The translations under genes and the position numbers were made by a program. From Mesostigma viride (taxonomy: Eukaryota; Streptophyta; Mesostigmatophyceae; Mesostigmatales; Mesostigmataceae), in assembly GCA_009746045.1 (NCBI GenBank), contig RPFO01000333.1, positions 1,089,674 through 1,153,673 of the forward strand: a stretch of DNA of 64,000 bases. The letters run 5' to 3'. This document shows, one piece after another, positions 38,933 to 49,102 of this stretch. The notes under the pieces are model-generated. The model saw only the letters and a program-made list of their open reading frames with translations. It ran no database searches and was not told the origin of the DNA. Position 1 is the stretch's first letter, and every line of letters begins with the position of its first letter.

Positions 38933-39103
38933 GGGAGTTCAAGATGCCTAGTGACTATCAGTTTGCGTTTCGTTAAATCAGGGGCAAAACGGCAGCGATG
39001 ACTATGCCTGACCAGGGCTCCAAATAGAAATCCCTTGCCGGTTAACACCCACAAATACGCTTAGACATTTTTTGAAAGTGGCGCATCCTTTTGAAAAAAA
39101 GAC
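38933..39103. other. Short region between replicase and right TIR
   Basis: About 170 bp, no gene or clear motif seen. Confidence 0.5.
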
Positions 39104-39253
39104 CCTAAACCCCGCCACCCCTCTCCCGCCCTTCCCGAGTACCGCGAGGACGCAGACCCCTGCACGAAAGTTCCGCGAATTTCCCGACCAGGGCTGGGTT
39201 TTCCAGCGACCCGGGTGCGCGCTGGGCGGTGAGCTTGACTTTTCGAGGTCCCG

Positions 39254-39302
39254 CGTTCTGCTCAACTTTTGAATGCTTTTGTTATAAAAGTTGAGCAGAA
39301 CG
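39254..39302. repeat. TIR palindrome (element 2, right inner)
   Basis: Reverse-complement copy of 19676-19724, with 17-bp arms. Confidence 0.9.
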
Positions 39303-39442
39303 CTGAACCTTCTCCCGCTGTTCTCACACACCCCCGCTGTCCGCGGTCGGTCGCGATTGAGCAAAACGGAAGTCACTTTTTTTCACGCCGTCCATCGACC
39401 CAGGTGCGCGCTGGGCGGTGAGATTGACTTTTCGAGGTCCCG

Positions 39443-39491
39443 CGTTCTGCTCAACTTTTGAATGCTTTTGTTATAAAAGTTGAGCAGAACG
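39443..39491. repeat. TIR palindrome (element 2, right outer)
   Basis: Reverse-complement copy of 19487-19535, 189 bp from the inner one. Confidence 0.9.
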
Positions 39492-39871
39492 CTACACCCT
39501 CTCCCACAGTTTTCACCCACCCCGCTGTCCGCGGTCGGTCATGGTTGAGCAAAACGGAAGTCACACTTTTCACGCCCGTCACGAACCATCGCACCCCCAG
39601 GCTCGGGAGTAGGAGGGGATCGGTAGGCGGCAGACCCACGGCTGGTGGTGACGGATGCCAGCATTATAAAGCACCTCTAAAGCCCGGCGATCCTTGAGCC
39701 AAGGTTGGCGGGGGTTGAGAAGGGCCAGTAAGCCCGTGACGGGTGTCAGTAAAAAAGTCAAAAAACTCCAATATTTTATCACTCAATTATCACTCAATCA
39801 TCATCACTCAATAATAGCTCCCCGGTACCCCACAAGCCCCTATCACTCAATAGGGGTTATATGTATATATA

Positions 39872-40577
39872 TTTAAAAATCAGAATCAGAATTGGTATTT
39901 GTATTTGCACACTGTCCTCCTGACGGTGGTGCTCGCCATGATTCGGTCGGTTTTCCCCCACGCGAACATCCGGTCCGAGGATGCGGATGGCGCTGCCTTC
40001 TATTCCCCCAACCACCGGCCTGACATCGTGGTGCTGGACTTTGAGGGGGGTGGCCGGCATCTGCTTATTGACGTTTCGGTGGCGCGGCCCTTGGCTCTTA
40101 GCCACGTGGCTGGGGCCTCCCTCACGGCAGGTTACACGGCGGACCGGGCGGAGCGGGCCAAGCTCCTGGCCTACGGCGACGTCGGGCACCATCGTGTGGT
40201 GCCCTTTGTCCTGGAGGAGTTTGGGGCCATGGGGCCCCTGACCTCCGCCTTCTTCAAGGAGTGTTGCCGGCTCCGGGAGGACCGGCTGGACCTGGAGGGC
40301 CAGCGGGCCCCATGGTCGGCGCGGACCTGGACGTCATATTGGCGTCAGCGCTTGTCGGTGGCGCTGACTCGGGCCATGGCGGACATCATGCTCCGCCGTA
40401 CGCGGGCTGATTTTGCGGTGCAGCAGGGCTATTAGGTTCCTCCCGTTAGGCATTTCCATTGGTCTTATCGTAGTATAGAGCTTTGACATGGCTCTGTATA
40501 TAGGTTTATAGCTGGGCGTTTGCTTTGGTTTGAGTGATTTCACTCTGCTGTAAGTAATTATATTTTTAATATATATA
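39872..40577 (+). mobile_element. LINE 3' end: restriction-like endonuclease domain plus 3' UTR
   Basis: A 5'-truncated non-LTR element. Coding to 40435 starts at NQNWYLYLHT and contains RPDIVVLD...LLIDVSV, the PD-(x)n-D signature of the C-terminal RLE of R2-like LINEs, then WSARTWTSYWRQRL. The 3' UTR (40436-40577) ends CTGTAAGTAATTATA followed by TA-rich DNA. The virus TIR abuts its 5' side. Confidence 0.7.
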
Positions 40578-41143
40578 TTTAAAAAATATAATTACTTACA
40601 ACAGAGTGAAATCACTCAAACCAAAGCAAACGCCCAGCTATAAACCTATATACAGAGCCATGTCAAAGCTCTATACTACGATAAGACCAATGGAAACGCC
40701 TAACGGGAGGAACCTAATAGCCCTGCTGCACCGCAAAATCAGCCCGCGTACGGCGGAGCATGATGTCAGCCATGGCCCGAGTCAGCGCCACCGACAAGCG
40801 CTGACGCCAATATGACGTCCAGGTCCGCGCCGACCATGGGGCCCGCTGGCCCTCCAGGTCCAGCCGGTCCTCCCGGAGCCGGCAACACTCCTTGAAGAAG
40901 GCGGAGGTCAGGGGCCCCATGGCCCCAAACTCCTCCAGGACAAAGGGCACCACACGATGGTGCCCGACGTCGCCATAGGCCAGGAGCTTGGCCCGCTCCG
41001 CCCGGTCCGCCGTGTAACCTGCCGTGAGGGAGGCCCCAGCCACGTGGCTAAGAGCCAAGGGCCGCGCCACCGAAACGTCAATAAGCAGATGCCGTCCACC
41101 CCCCTCAAAGTCCAGCACCACGATGTCAGGCCGGTGGTTGTAT
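40578..41143 (-). mobile_element. LINE 3' end, inverted copy
   Basis: Nearly exact reverse complement of about 40016-40577. Coding frame 41121-40714 (RLE domain, ending ADFAVQQGY). Tail-to-tail with the preceding copy. Confidence 0.72.
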
Positions 41144-41157
41144 GTATATATATGATT

Positions 41158-41320
41158 TTAGGGCTATTAGGTTCCTCCCGTTAGGCGTTTCCATTGGTCT
41201 TATCGTAGTATAGAGCTTTGACATGGCTCTGTATATAGGTTTATAGCTGGGCGTTTGCTTTGGTTTGAGTGATTTCACTCTGCTGTAAGTAATTATATTT
41301 TTAATATATATGATTTTTTT
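41158..41320 (+). mobile_element. LINE 3'-UTR fragment
   Basis: Third copy of the tail (GGGCTATTAGGTTCCTCCCG through TAAGTAATTATA). Severely 5'-truncated. Confidence 0.7.
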
Positions 41321-41390
41321 TGTAGGTATTTATATTTTTAATATATATGATTTCGATCCGGCGGCCCGGCGGGCCTGAAAGTGCCAAACG

Positions 41391-42090
41391 GTGCATGCAT
41401 GGAGTATGTCAGCTACGGTGGGGTTGACCTGGGCACCCCGGCTTACTTACCGACTGAACCGGATCGATCTGATCTACGCTGATGACACGCCGGCGTACGA
41501 CGCTCGTGGCCGACCCTGTTCCGCCCCACTCTGGTCAGATAGCTTGTCATGCACTGGAAGCACGGGCGGTGGGGCCGGGCGCTTATGATCAGCAAGAAAA
41601 CGGAGGTCATCAGTCAGATGACCATCGGCTTCCCGCTACTAAGGACCACCCCGGCCACCCACCGCCTCAGCCTCCTGAGCTGGACGCTGGCAGCCCCGCC
41701 CCCCCGGCGACTCGCTTCAAGCAGCTGGCTCCCCTCCACGGCAAACGACATGAATGATGATTCAACTACCCGCATTGGCCAGGCCTGGGCGGCCCTCCGC
41801 CGCATCGACAAGTTCTGGACATGTCGCTATAGGCCTGAAGTGAGCGGCGCAAGCGCATGCATGCTGTTAATTATTCAAGGCCCTTGCCCCTCAGCATCCT
41901 CCTTTACGGCTGCGAGGCGTGGACCCTGGCTGCCGGACCAGGCGCTGAGCAAGCAGCTTGACTGCTTGACGACACTGTCAGTCACTTGAATGCTCCGTCA
42001 TATGCACATCCTTGCATGCTCAGTGCCGGCGTCCGGCCGTTACCCGCAAGAGCGCCGCACCCCGCGGGCCGAGCGCTGCTGCGATCGCTC
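41391..42090 (+). pseudogene. Reverse transcriptase fragment of a second LINE type
   Basis: Broken frames carry LIYADDTPAY (the catalytic YADD box), MISKKTEVI, RIGQAWAALRRIDKFW and SILLYGCEAWTLAA, in the usual RT order of Jockey/RTE-like non-LTR elements. Frameshifts and stops show it is dead. Confidence 0.6.
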
Positions 42091-43080
42091 CCTCTTAATT
42101 GCCACCCTGCATACCATCCGACTCCGACGCCTCCTCTTTGCCGGCCATCTAATTGCCCACACAGACCGGCCAGGTGAATACCGATCTGGGCCCTGCGCGG
42201 GCGGGCTTAGGACTGGCCATGCAACCAGGTATATATAGACACGGCTCCTCCTATACATGGCAGGGTCGACCCCTTGTCCCGTCGCAACCTACTGCATGGC
42301 AAAGTTGCGCGCGCCCGGCACCGACGCTGCATGCGCGACCCGGACCTATGTGACACAATTCCTCGAGGATGCATGGGATTATCTGTACTCCGCGCCCGCA
42401 GGATTATATTAGACAACAAGGAGAAATGGGCTGCCGTCTGCATGCGATATATAAGCACCTTCCTGTGCATGGGGCATGCTCCTGTTTTCTCCCCATGCAG
42501 GGCCCCCGCCGCGGGCCCTTACTAAGGGGCAATAACGTACATCCAGGCAGCAGACTTCTACCCTGCACTCTACCAATGGGCCGCCGCGGCCCATTGGTAG
42601 AGTGCAGGGTAGAAGTCTGCTGGTGGATGTACGTTATTGCCCCTAAGGGCCGCTACACTACCGCCTCGATCGTCTGCCATTACAGTAGAGGACAGCTCAG
42701 ATGAGGATTATTTATATCTCCCTCTATAGTGGCTACTATATCAAGTCGAGACAACCAGCGCAGGCCAGAAATAGGGATCGAGAATCCGGACCATACTAAA
42801 TCAAGGAGACAACCAGATACTATATGCATGGTTGGGGCATGATGCAGTCGATATTAATTTGTAACGTTCGTGTAAATACTATTTTTTGTAATTATGAGAT
42901 AATAGCGTAAGTACTCCGGCCGTGACATGTGCCCATGATGCGCATGACACTGTCACAAGTTCTTACTTACTTACTTCTTACTTACTTACTTATAGCATCT
43001 TTTGCTAATTTTATCACACTGCATGCCGTGACTTGTTGGGCGGTTTAGCGCCATGCAGCTGGGGTTGCGCGTTCAATGAA
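42091..43080. other. Repeat-derived intergenic DNA
   Basis: No gene supported. Contains the foldback at 42517-42649, a (CTTA)n run near 42965-42990 and AT-rich DNA. Confidence 0.5.
42517..42649. repeat. Foldback palindrome
   Basis: About 65-bp arms almost perfectly complementary around a GC-rich centre (GGGCCGCCGCGGCCC) near 42585. The arms contain GGGGCAATAACGTACATCC. Resembles a MITE or foldback element. Confidence 0.75.
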
Positions 43081-43569
43081 TGAATGAATTAATTAATTAG
43101 ATCATAGCTCCGTGGGGAGCATATGTAACACATAGCCCTGCATGAGAAATGGGAATCTATGGGTTTGTAATACAATCAGGGCTACAACCTGCAGGTGTAG
43201 TAGTTGTTGTACAGCTATTATCTGACACGGTCCTGCTCTGGGTGCACAAGGTGCACCTGCACCACCATGATGGTTCATGCCTCCGGATCGAGCTCACACA
43301 GGGCGGCTCGGGGAAAGGGCCTAGGAGGCCTGCATGACATATGGGGTGGAAGATATATATTCATTGAGAATGATAGATTACGAAGGTGAGATAGGCATGC
43401 AACATAAGGAAAAAACCGATGACTGGGAGAATAACCCTGAAGAAATTAATAGTAATCTGACACAGACATCCAAGGATCACGCCAGCGGCACAAGGTACAA
43501 CTAACTATACATCACAAAACTACACGCAGCAACAGCGCTGCCGGCCCACCATGCAGGCCTGGAAGGAAT

Positions 43570-44607
43570 CTAGACCGCGTGGGTCGCGACAAAGTCGGCC
43601 CGGGTGCGGCGGAATAACACATCAGCCACGGTGCGAGTGAGGGCGAGTGACAGACGCTGCCGCCAATACGAGGACCACGTGCGGGCCGACCACGGGGCGG
43701 TCTGACCCTCGAGGTCGAGGCGGTCTTCACGGCGCTGGCAGCACTCGTGGAAAAACTCCGCTGTCTTGGGGCCCATGGCCCCGAACTCCTCAAGGACAAA
43801 GGGGATGACCCGGTGGGGCCCCACATTGCCGTAGGAGGCAAACTTGTCGCGCTCAGCCACAGCGGCAGCAGCGCCGGCATCCACAGCCGCCCGGAGGATG
43901 TGGCGACCGGAAAGCGGCCGAGCCACGGAGACATCGATGAGCAGGTGGCAACCCTGCCCGTCGTAGTCAAGCACGGTAATGTCGGGGCGGTGGTTGGGTG
44001 AGTAGAGGGCGGCCCCATCCGCGTCCTCGCACTTAATGGTGGAGTGGGGAAAGACCGACCGAACCATGGCACACACCACCCGGAGGAGAGCGGTATGGAG
44101 ATAGAGGAACCAGTTCTGGTTCTGCTGGCCACCCATGCACGCGATGTAGTGCGTCCCAGTAGTATCCAGAGCAAGCCCGCAGCTGCCGCAGGACGCACCC
44201 GCCGTGATGAGAGGTTGCGGGGCAAAGAGCTGGTGGCGGAGAGCGATGGCGTAAAGGGCCGGAACCAGTGTGAACAAAGGGCTCATGGGGAGGGCGCGCA
44301 GGAATGCGGACCCCACGCTCCCCTCAAGGGAAACGGAGTGAAGCCAAGCCTTCCCCTGATCGTTCAAGCTCGCATGCAGACCCATCCAGTCGGCACAGTG
44401 TAGTATACCCGCGTAGGTCTTTTGTTGTTTTTCATGAACGCAGGCAGGGAAGACACTAGGACTGACGACAGTGGACACGCCGGGCGTGCCCCGGGGCAGG
44501 CGACGGTGGACGGCCTGAGCGGGGCGGACGAGGTCGCAAGCCTGCTGGATCCCGAGGTAAGAATCCTGCACAGCCTGCACAAAGGGGAAGGGGGATGGGG
44601 TGACCAA
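43570..44607 (-). pseudogene. LINE C-terminal fragment with zinc knuckle and RLE
   Basis: 345 aa open frame. It has a Cys/His knuckle (CGSCGLALDTTGTHYIAC) followed by NQNWFLYLHT, RPDITVLDYDGQGCHLLIDVSV and WSARTWSSYWRQRL. This is the CCHC plus PD-(x)n-D order of R2-type restriction-like endonucleases. Related to, but diverged from, the copy at 39872. The 5' part (RT) is missing. Confidence 0.7.
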
Positions 44608-44635
44608 GTCGGGAATGGATGGAGGGTGGAAGATA

Positions 44636-44750
44636 TATATATTAAAAATATAATTACTTACAGCAGAGTGAAATCACTCAAACCAAAGCAAACGCCCAGC
44701 TATAAACCTCTATACAGAGCCATGTCAAAGCTCTATACTACGATATATGG
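44636..44750 (-). mobile_element. LINE 3'-UTR fragment
   Basis: Reverse-complement tail (TATAATTACTTACAGCAGAG, then AAACGCCCAGCTATAAACC). Confidence 0.65.
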
Positions 44751-45249
44751 AAGATATATATATCTATCATTCTCAATGAATATATATAGCTATACAAGTG
44801 CTAGGGCATGGCTTCTCAACAGTCTGAGAGTGACTCTCTGCGTAGGCAGAGCATGGCTATATATGCTTAATGCAGCATCCATGGGGGTCGACCATGGATC
44901 CAATTGTATAGGCATGGCTAGGCTGAATTCTGAAGGCGTCATCCATGGGGGGCCATTATGGGCGCATGACGTGCGTGTAGGCCACATGCAGTGCTAGGCT
45001 AAACCTGTCTAATCTACACTTACTGTTATATATATTCCCTAGACTGAGTTTGCTGGCCGGGTGGCAGGAGGTGCCGGCCAGGGCTTGTGGTCAACGTGAA
45101 TGACCGCCCCGGCCCTCCAGTATACCCGGCGGTTCCCCCCCTGCGATCTGCCGGAGCTGGAGGTAGGTCGGCCATTATGCCACCATTAGCTCGCGTCGCC
45201 GTTGTTGCTGGGCCAGAGTCATGCAAGTCATCGTCCAGCGTGTAACGAG

Positions 45250-46348
45250 TCAGCGAGAGCTTCTTGCGGCATTAGAGGAACGACAGCTTGTCCGCCAATG
45301 ATCTACTTTATAAAAAGGTGAGGAGCACGGGCATGCCGGGCCAGCCTTACCCGGCCGCGCGCGGGGGAGGCGGACAGCCGACATCCGCAGCTCACCAGTG
45401 TCCTGAGTTGCATATGTGGGCCGAAGAATGTCGCGCCGTGAGAAGACTCGTCGAGGTCTCGTCGGGCGGCAGTGGGCAAAGTGCTTGACTATGACGTTGT
45501 GGCTGCGCTTGTCGAGTTCGGCCTCCTCACGAAGGTCGAGTGCTTGTTGCTTGAGCTGCGCCGCGATGGTGGAGGTGGTGGAGGTGGTGTGGTGCTTGAT
45601 CGAGCAAGTCCGCCCAGGTCTGGGTGGGAGCATCGCTGGCCGGGCCAGCAGATGCCGGCTGGGCAGCGATGTCTTGCACCGCCTGGACGCGGTGAGGCCG
45701 GCGGTGTCGTGCAAGCTCTCAAGGGCGGTGGCGGTGGCTTGGAGGCGCTGGTCGAGCTAGGTCGAGAAGCTGGGCCTTGATGTCGGCAGTGAAGGCGGAA
45801 ATGGCAGTGGAGGTGGAGGCGAGGAGGGTGGACTGGTGGACTGTGGCGGTGGTGGAAATGTGAGGGAGCTCAGCAGCATGGCAGCGTGCCGCCCAGTGCT
45901 GCCACATCGGTAGCAAGGGGCCAGTCACGTGCTGCTGGAAGGCTTCCGTAGTAAGGATGGAACGGAGTGTGGGGGCGGAGATGGATGGAGCCCATATCTC
46001 GCCGTCAGAGCGCATGAGAAGGGAGTTGAGAATGGTGTGCTGGAGTTGGGGGCGGGTGCATGCACCCGAACAGCTAGAAAGCTGGTGTTGTGCCACCAGC
46101 TGCTGTCCGAGGTGATGAGGCGGTCGATGCTGTGGAGATGGAGGCACAGACAGGTCGTAAAGCGAGGCGTAGTCCCCGTAGAAGATGCAATGCAGGGCAG
46201 TTGCCGGGGACATGTTGGTCCAGTCGTGATCATCGACGTTGAAAGGTTGCGGCCGAAAGCGCGGACCTTTCTGTGGGGCGTGAAGCCCCTCCTGTTTTGT
46301 TGGCTGGGCGGCTGCGTTTAGGGTCAGGCGATGCCGATGGCGAGGCAT
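45250..46348 (-). pseudogene. Retroelement ORF1-like or transposon protein, frameshifted
   Basis: Two frames, 46348-45719 and 45714-45250. The first has a His/Gln-rich helical region. The second has a coiled-coil (AAQLKQQALDLREEAELDKR) followed by SHNVIV and a basic RLPRARPGK segment, resembling LINE ORF1 (trimerisation coil plus RNA-binding part). No firm family match, so uncertain. Confidence 0.35.
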
Positions 46349-46689
46349 TGAGCCCGGGAGGGTTCGGGGCGACCACTAGTGCGCAACTAGTGTCATGCAC
46401 CGCTGCCTGCCGGGCCTGAGGGCGAAGCTGCAGCCGGAGCTGCAGACGTATTAACTTTCATGGCCGAGCGCATCCGCCAGACTGCGCGTTGCATCGAGGA
46501 GCGTTTGCTCGTCATATATTGCGTAAATATAGGCTAATAGCTTCGGAAAATTATATCAGCATGTGCGTCTTATAGAAAGACGAAGCGATAGTGATATTCA
46601 CAGCCGAATTCGGTGCTCAAACGTGAAAGTTATGAGCTCCGCCGTCAGCCATGGCTACCTCGTCGGGCTCGTGGCTATTAATTGGGGCA

Positions 46690-47155
46690 CCGGCTACCAT
46701 GGTCCGGATTCTCCCGATCAATGTATGTATGGTACTAGCTTGATCATTGACGTTTCTGTGGCCGGCTCGCCCCTTGGCTCTTAGCCATGTATGTGGTTGG
46801 TGCATTCCAGGCGGCAGGCTACACGTCGGATCGGGCTGAGCGGGCCATTGAAGCTGACGCGGGCCTATATGGGGACGTCGGGCACCAGTGACCGTATGGT
46901 GCCCTTTGCATTGCAGGAGTTCGGGGCCAATGATGGGGACCCTGACCGCCGGCTTCTTTAAGGAGTGGGCACCGCCGGCTCCGGGAGGACCGCCTGTACC
47001 TGGAGGGCCAGCGGGCCCCTAAGTTGGTCAGCGCGGAGCTGGACATTGTATTGGCGCCAACGCCTTTCGGTAGCGATCGATTACCCGCGGGGCTATGGCT
47101 GACATCTTGCTCCGCCGCACACGAGCTGACTTTGCGGCGCAGCACGGTTATTAGG
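46690..47155 (+). pseudogene. Strongly decayed LINE RLE fragment
   Basis: Nucleotide-level similarity to 40040-40435 (GACGTTTCTGTGGCC, GGACGTCGGGCACC, ending GCACGGTTATTAG) with many indels and no usable frame. Confidence 0.55.
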
Positions 47156-47640
47156 CTGTTTTACTTCATTTCTAGACTAGATAGCTAAGAGTTAGGCCGG
47201 TTCGTTCGATTACACGGCTTCGCCCCGACTTCCACCCATACAGCAAGGAATATGTGCTACATGATCTCCATGCAACGGAGACATGTTATAATTTATTTAT
47301 TTATTTTTAAACTTTATTCCGTGGTGTGCATGGATCTAGTGTCCCATGCCGGCTGTAGTTGTTTTGTCGTGGTATCTCTTGGTAGCGTTGGCTTAAATGT
47401 GTATTTTTACGTTGGTGCCTTTACTCTGATGTAAGTATTTATATTTTTTACTATGTATCAGATATCGAAAAATTATATTTTTAAATATATATCAGATATC
47501 GAGTGTCCCATGCCGGCTGTCTAGTTGTTTTGGACATCGCGGTATCCCTTGTTAGCGTCAACTGGCTTTGTTTATTTTTACGTGGGTGCCTTTACTCTGG
47601 TGTAAGTAATTATATTTTATAAAATTTTAATGTACATATT
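47156..47640 (+). repeat. Duplicated LINE-like tails
   Basis: The segment from GTGTCCCATGCCGGCTGT to GTGCCTTTACTCTG occurs twice (about 47338 and 47500), each followed by a TAAGTA-TATATTTT tail. Confidence 0.5.
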
Positions 47641-48074
47641 GTGTGGCGCGTCCAAGGGGACGCTGCTTGAGCGCAATAGTAGTTGCATGCATGCGTTCTT
47701 TAACACAGATTATAACATTTATGAAATGAATATGATGTTGGGATGATTGCGAATTGATTCATTGAACAATGAGATCTCATTCAATACATACAAGTTGGTC
47801 CGGATTGTCCCGATTTCCGGCCTGCGCTGGTTGTCCCCTTGACACAAGTTTATTACTTGAGAATTGCATTACTGTAACACCTTCTTATTGAAAAACTGTA
47901 ATTGAAAATTTCACATGCATGCCCCATGTCGTGCATTTGTGCAGGTTTCCATGATGAAGCCTAGCCTAGCATGTGGCCCACGCGCATGTGCGCCCATAAT
48001 GGCCCCCATGGATGATATGAATATGCTCTCAGTATTTAGCCGCGCCCAGCCTACAATGGGACCTCCCATGGATG

Positions 48075-48450
48075 ATGCATTAAGAATTTAGCCATGCTAT
48101 GCCTATGCAGGGAGTTACTCTCTGCTGAGATGCCATGTGTACCCCAGCTATAGCCTAGCCACGTACCTTCCACCCCATATGTCATGCAGGCCTTCTAGGC
48201 CCTCTCCTCAAGCCCCCCCTGGGTGCCTGTGCTTGTTGAGGAGGCATGAACCATCGCGCCGGATGGATGATGCATTAAGAATTTAGCCATGCTATGCCTA
48301 TGCAGGGAGTTACTCTCTGCTGAGATGCCATGTGTACCCCAGCTATAGCCTAGCCACGTACCTTCCACCCCATATGTCATGCAGGCCTTCTAGGCCCTCT
48401 CCTCAAGCCCCCCCTGGGTGCCTGTGCTTGTTGAGGAGGCATGAACCATC
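48075..48450. repeat. 193-bp tandem duplication
   Basis: The block starting TGATGCATTAAGAATTTAGC and ending GGAGGCATGAACCATC is present twice in direct order, almost identical. No gene in 47641-49086. Confidence 0.8.
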
Positions 48451-49102
48451 ATGGCGGTGCAGGTGCACCTTGTGCACCCAGAGCAGGTGATAGTTGTACA
48501 TCCTCCACCTAGCTGCAGGTTGTAGCCCTGATTGTATTACAAACCCATAGATGCCCCTTTCTCAGGGCTATGTGTTACATATGCTCCCAACGGAGCTATG
48601 ATTTTAATTAATTAATTAATTAATTCCATGATGAAAAGTAGCATTTCTTGACCAATATTGAGCAATTTAGGGGCACTTTGGCGTTGTTGACCATGTTCAT
48701 TCATTAAAAACTGGACATTTCTTGCTGTAAAATCATATTCCACTAGTCCCAAACTCTATTTTCATGCCGCCCAAGTACCAGAAATTGGATCTATGTGGAG
48801 CACGTGATTGTGGGGACGCTCACCGGTGCATAATCGTGTATTCCATGATATGGTTTCAGGGGGTCTGGCACGGGACCCTCACATTTGAATTAATTAATTA
48901 ATCAATCCAGATTATAACATTCAACCCCGAGCAATCACGTGGCTGTGTGGTGTAGGTTCAGAATTGAGTCATGTCCATTCCCTCCCATGAACAGAGTTTT
49001 GAGGAATATACTTCCATAAAAACGTGGCACTATCATCCTATGATCCGTGAGATGTAGCTATGTACCTAGAAGCCAACGCCATCATCTTACACATGGAGCC
49101 CA

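Larger units (their letters stand above)
19118..39858. mobile_element. Endogenous Polinton-like virus, element 2 (complete, inverted relative to element 1)
   Basis: Second PLV with the same gene order as element 1 but inverted, bounded by TIRs at about 19118-19874 and 39104-39858. Virion genes are on minus (19.9-31.4 kb) and replication genes on plus (31.4-38.9 kb). Proteins align along their length with element 1, usually with clear divergence, so this is a separate integration and not a recent duplication. It carries a 1.96-kb transposon insertion at 20937-22897. Removing that gives about 18.8 kb. Confidence 0.92.
39104..39858. repeat. Element 2 right TIR
   Basis: Inverted copy of 19118-19874 with palindromes at 39254-39302 and 39443-39491. 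Ends AATAGGGGTTATATG before LINE sequence. Confidence 0.92.
43081..48620. mobile_element. Candidate large inverted-repeat element with internal LINE insertions
   Basis: 43090-43345 is repeated inverted at 48425-48610, and 44800-45000 inverted at 47945-48150, both bounded by (AATT)n. The left arm is interrupted by LINE sequence (43512-44750). Boundaries and class are uncertain. Confidence 0.4.
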
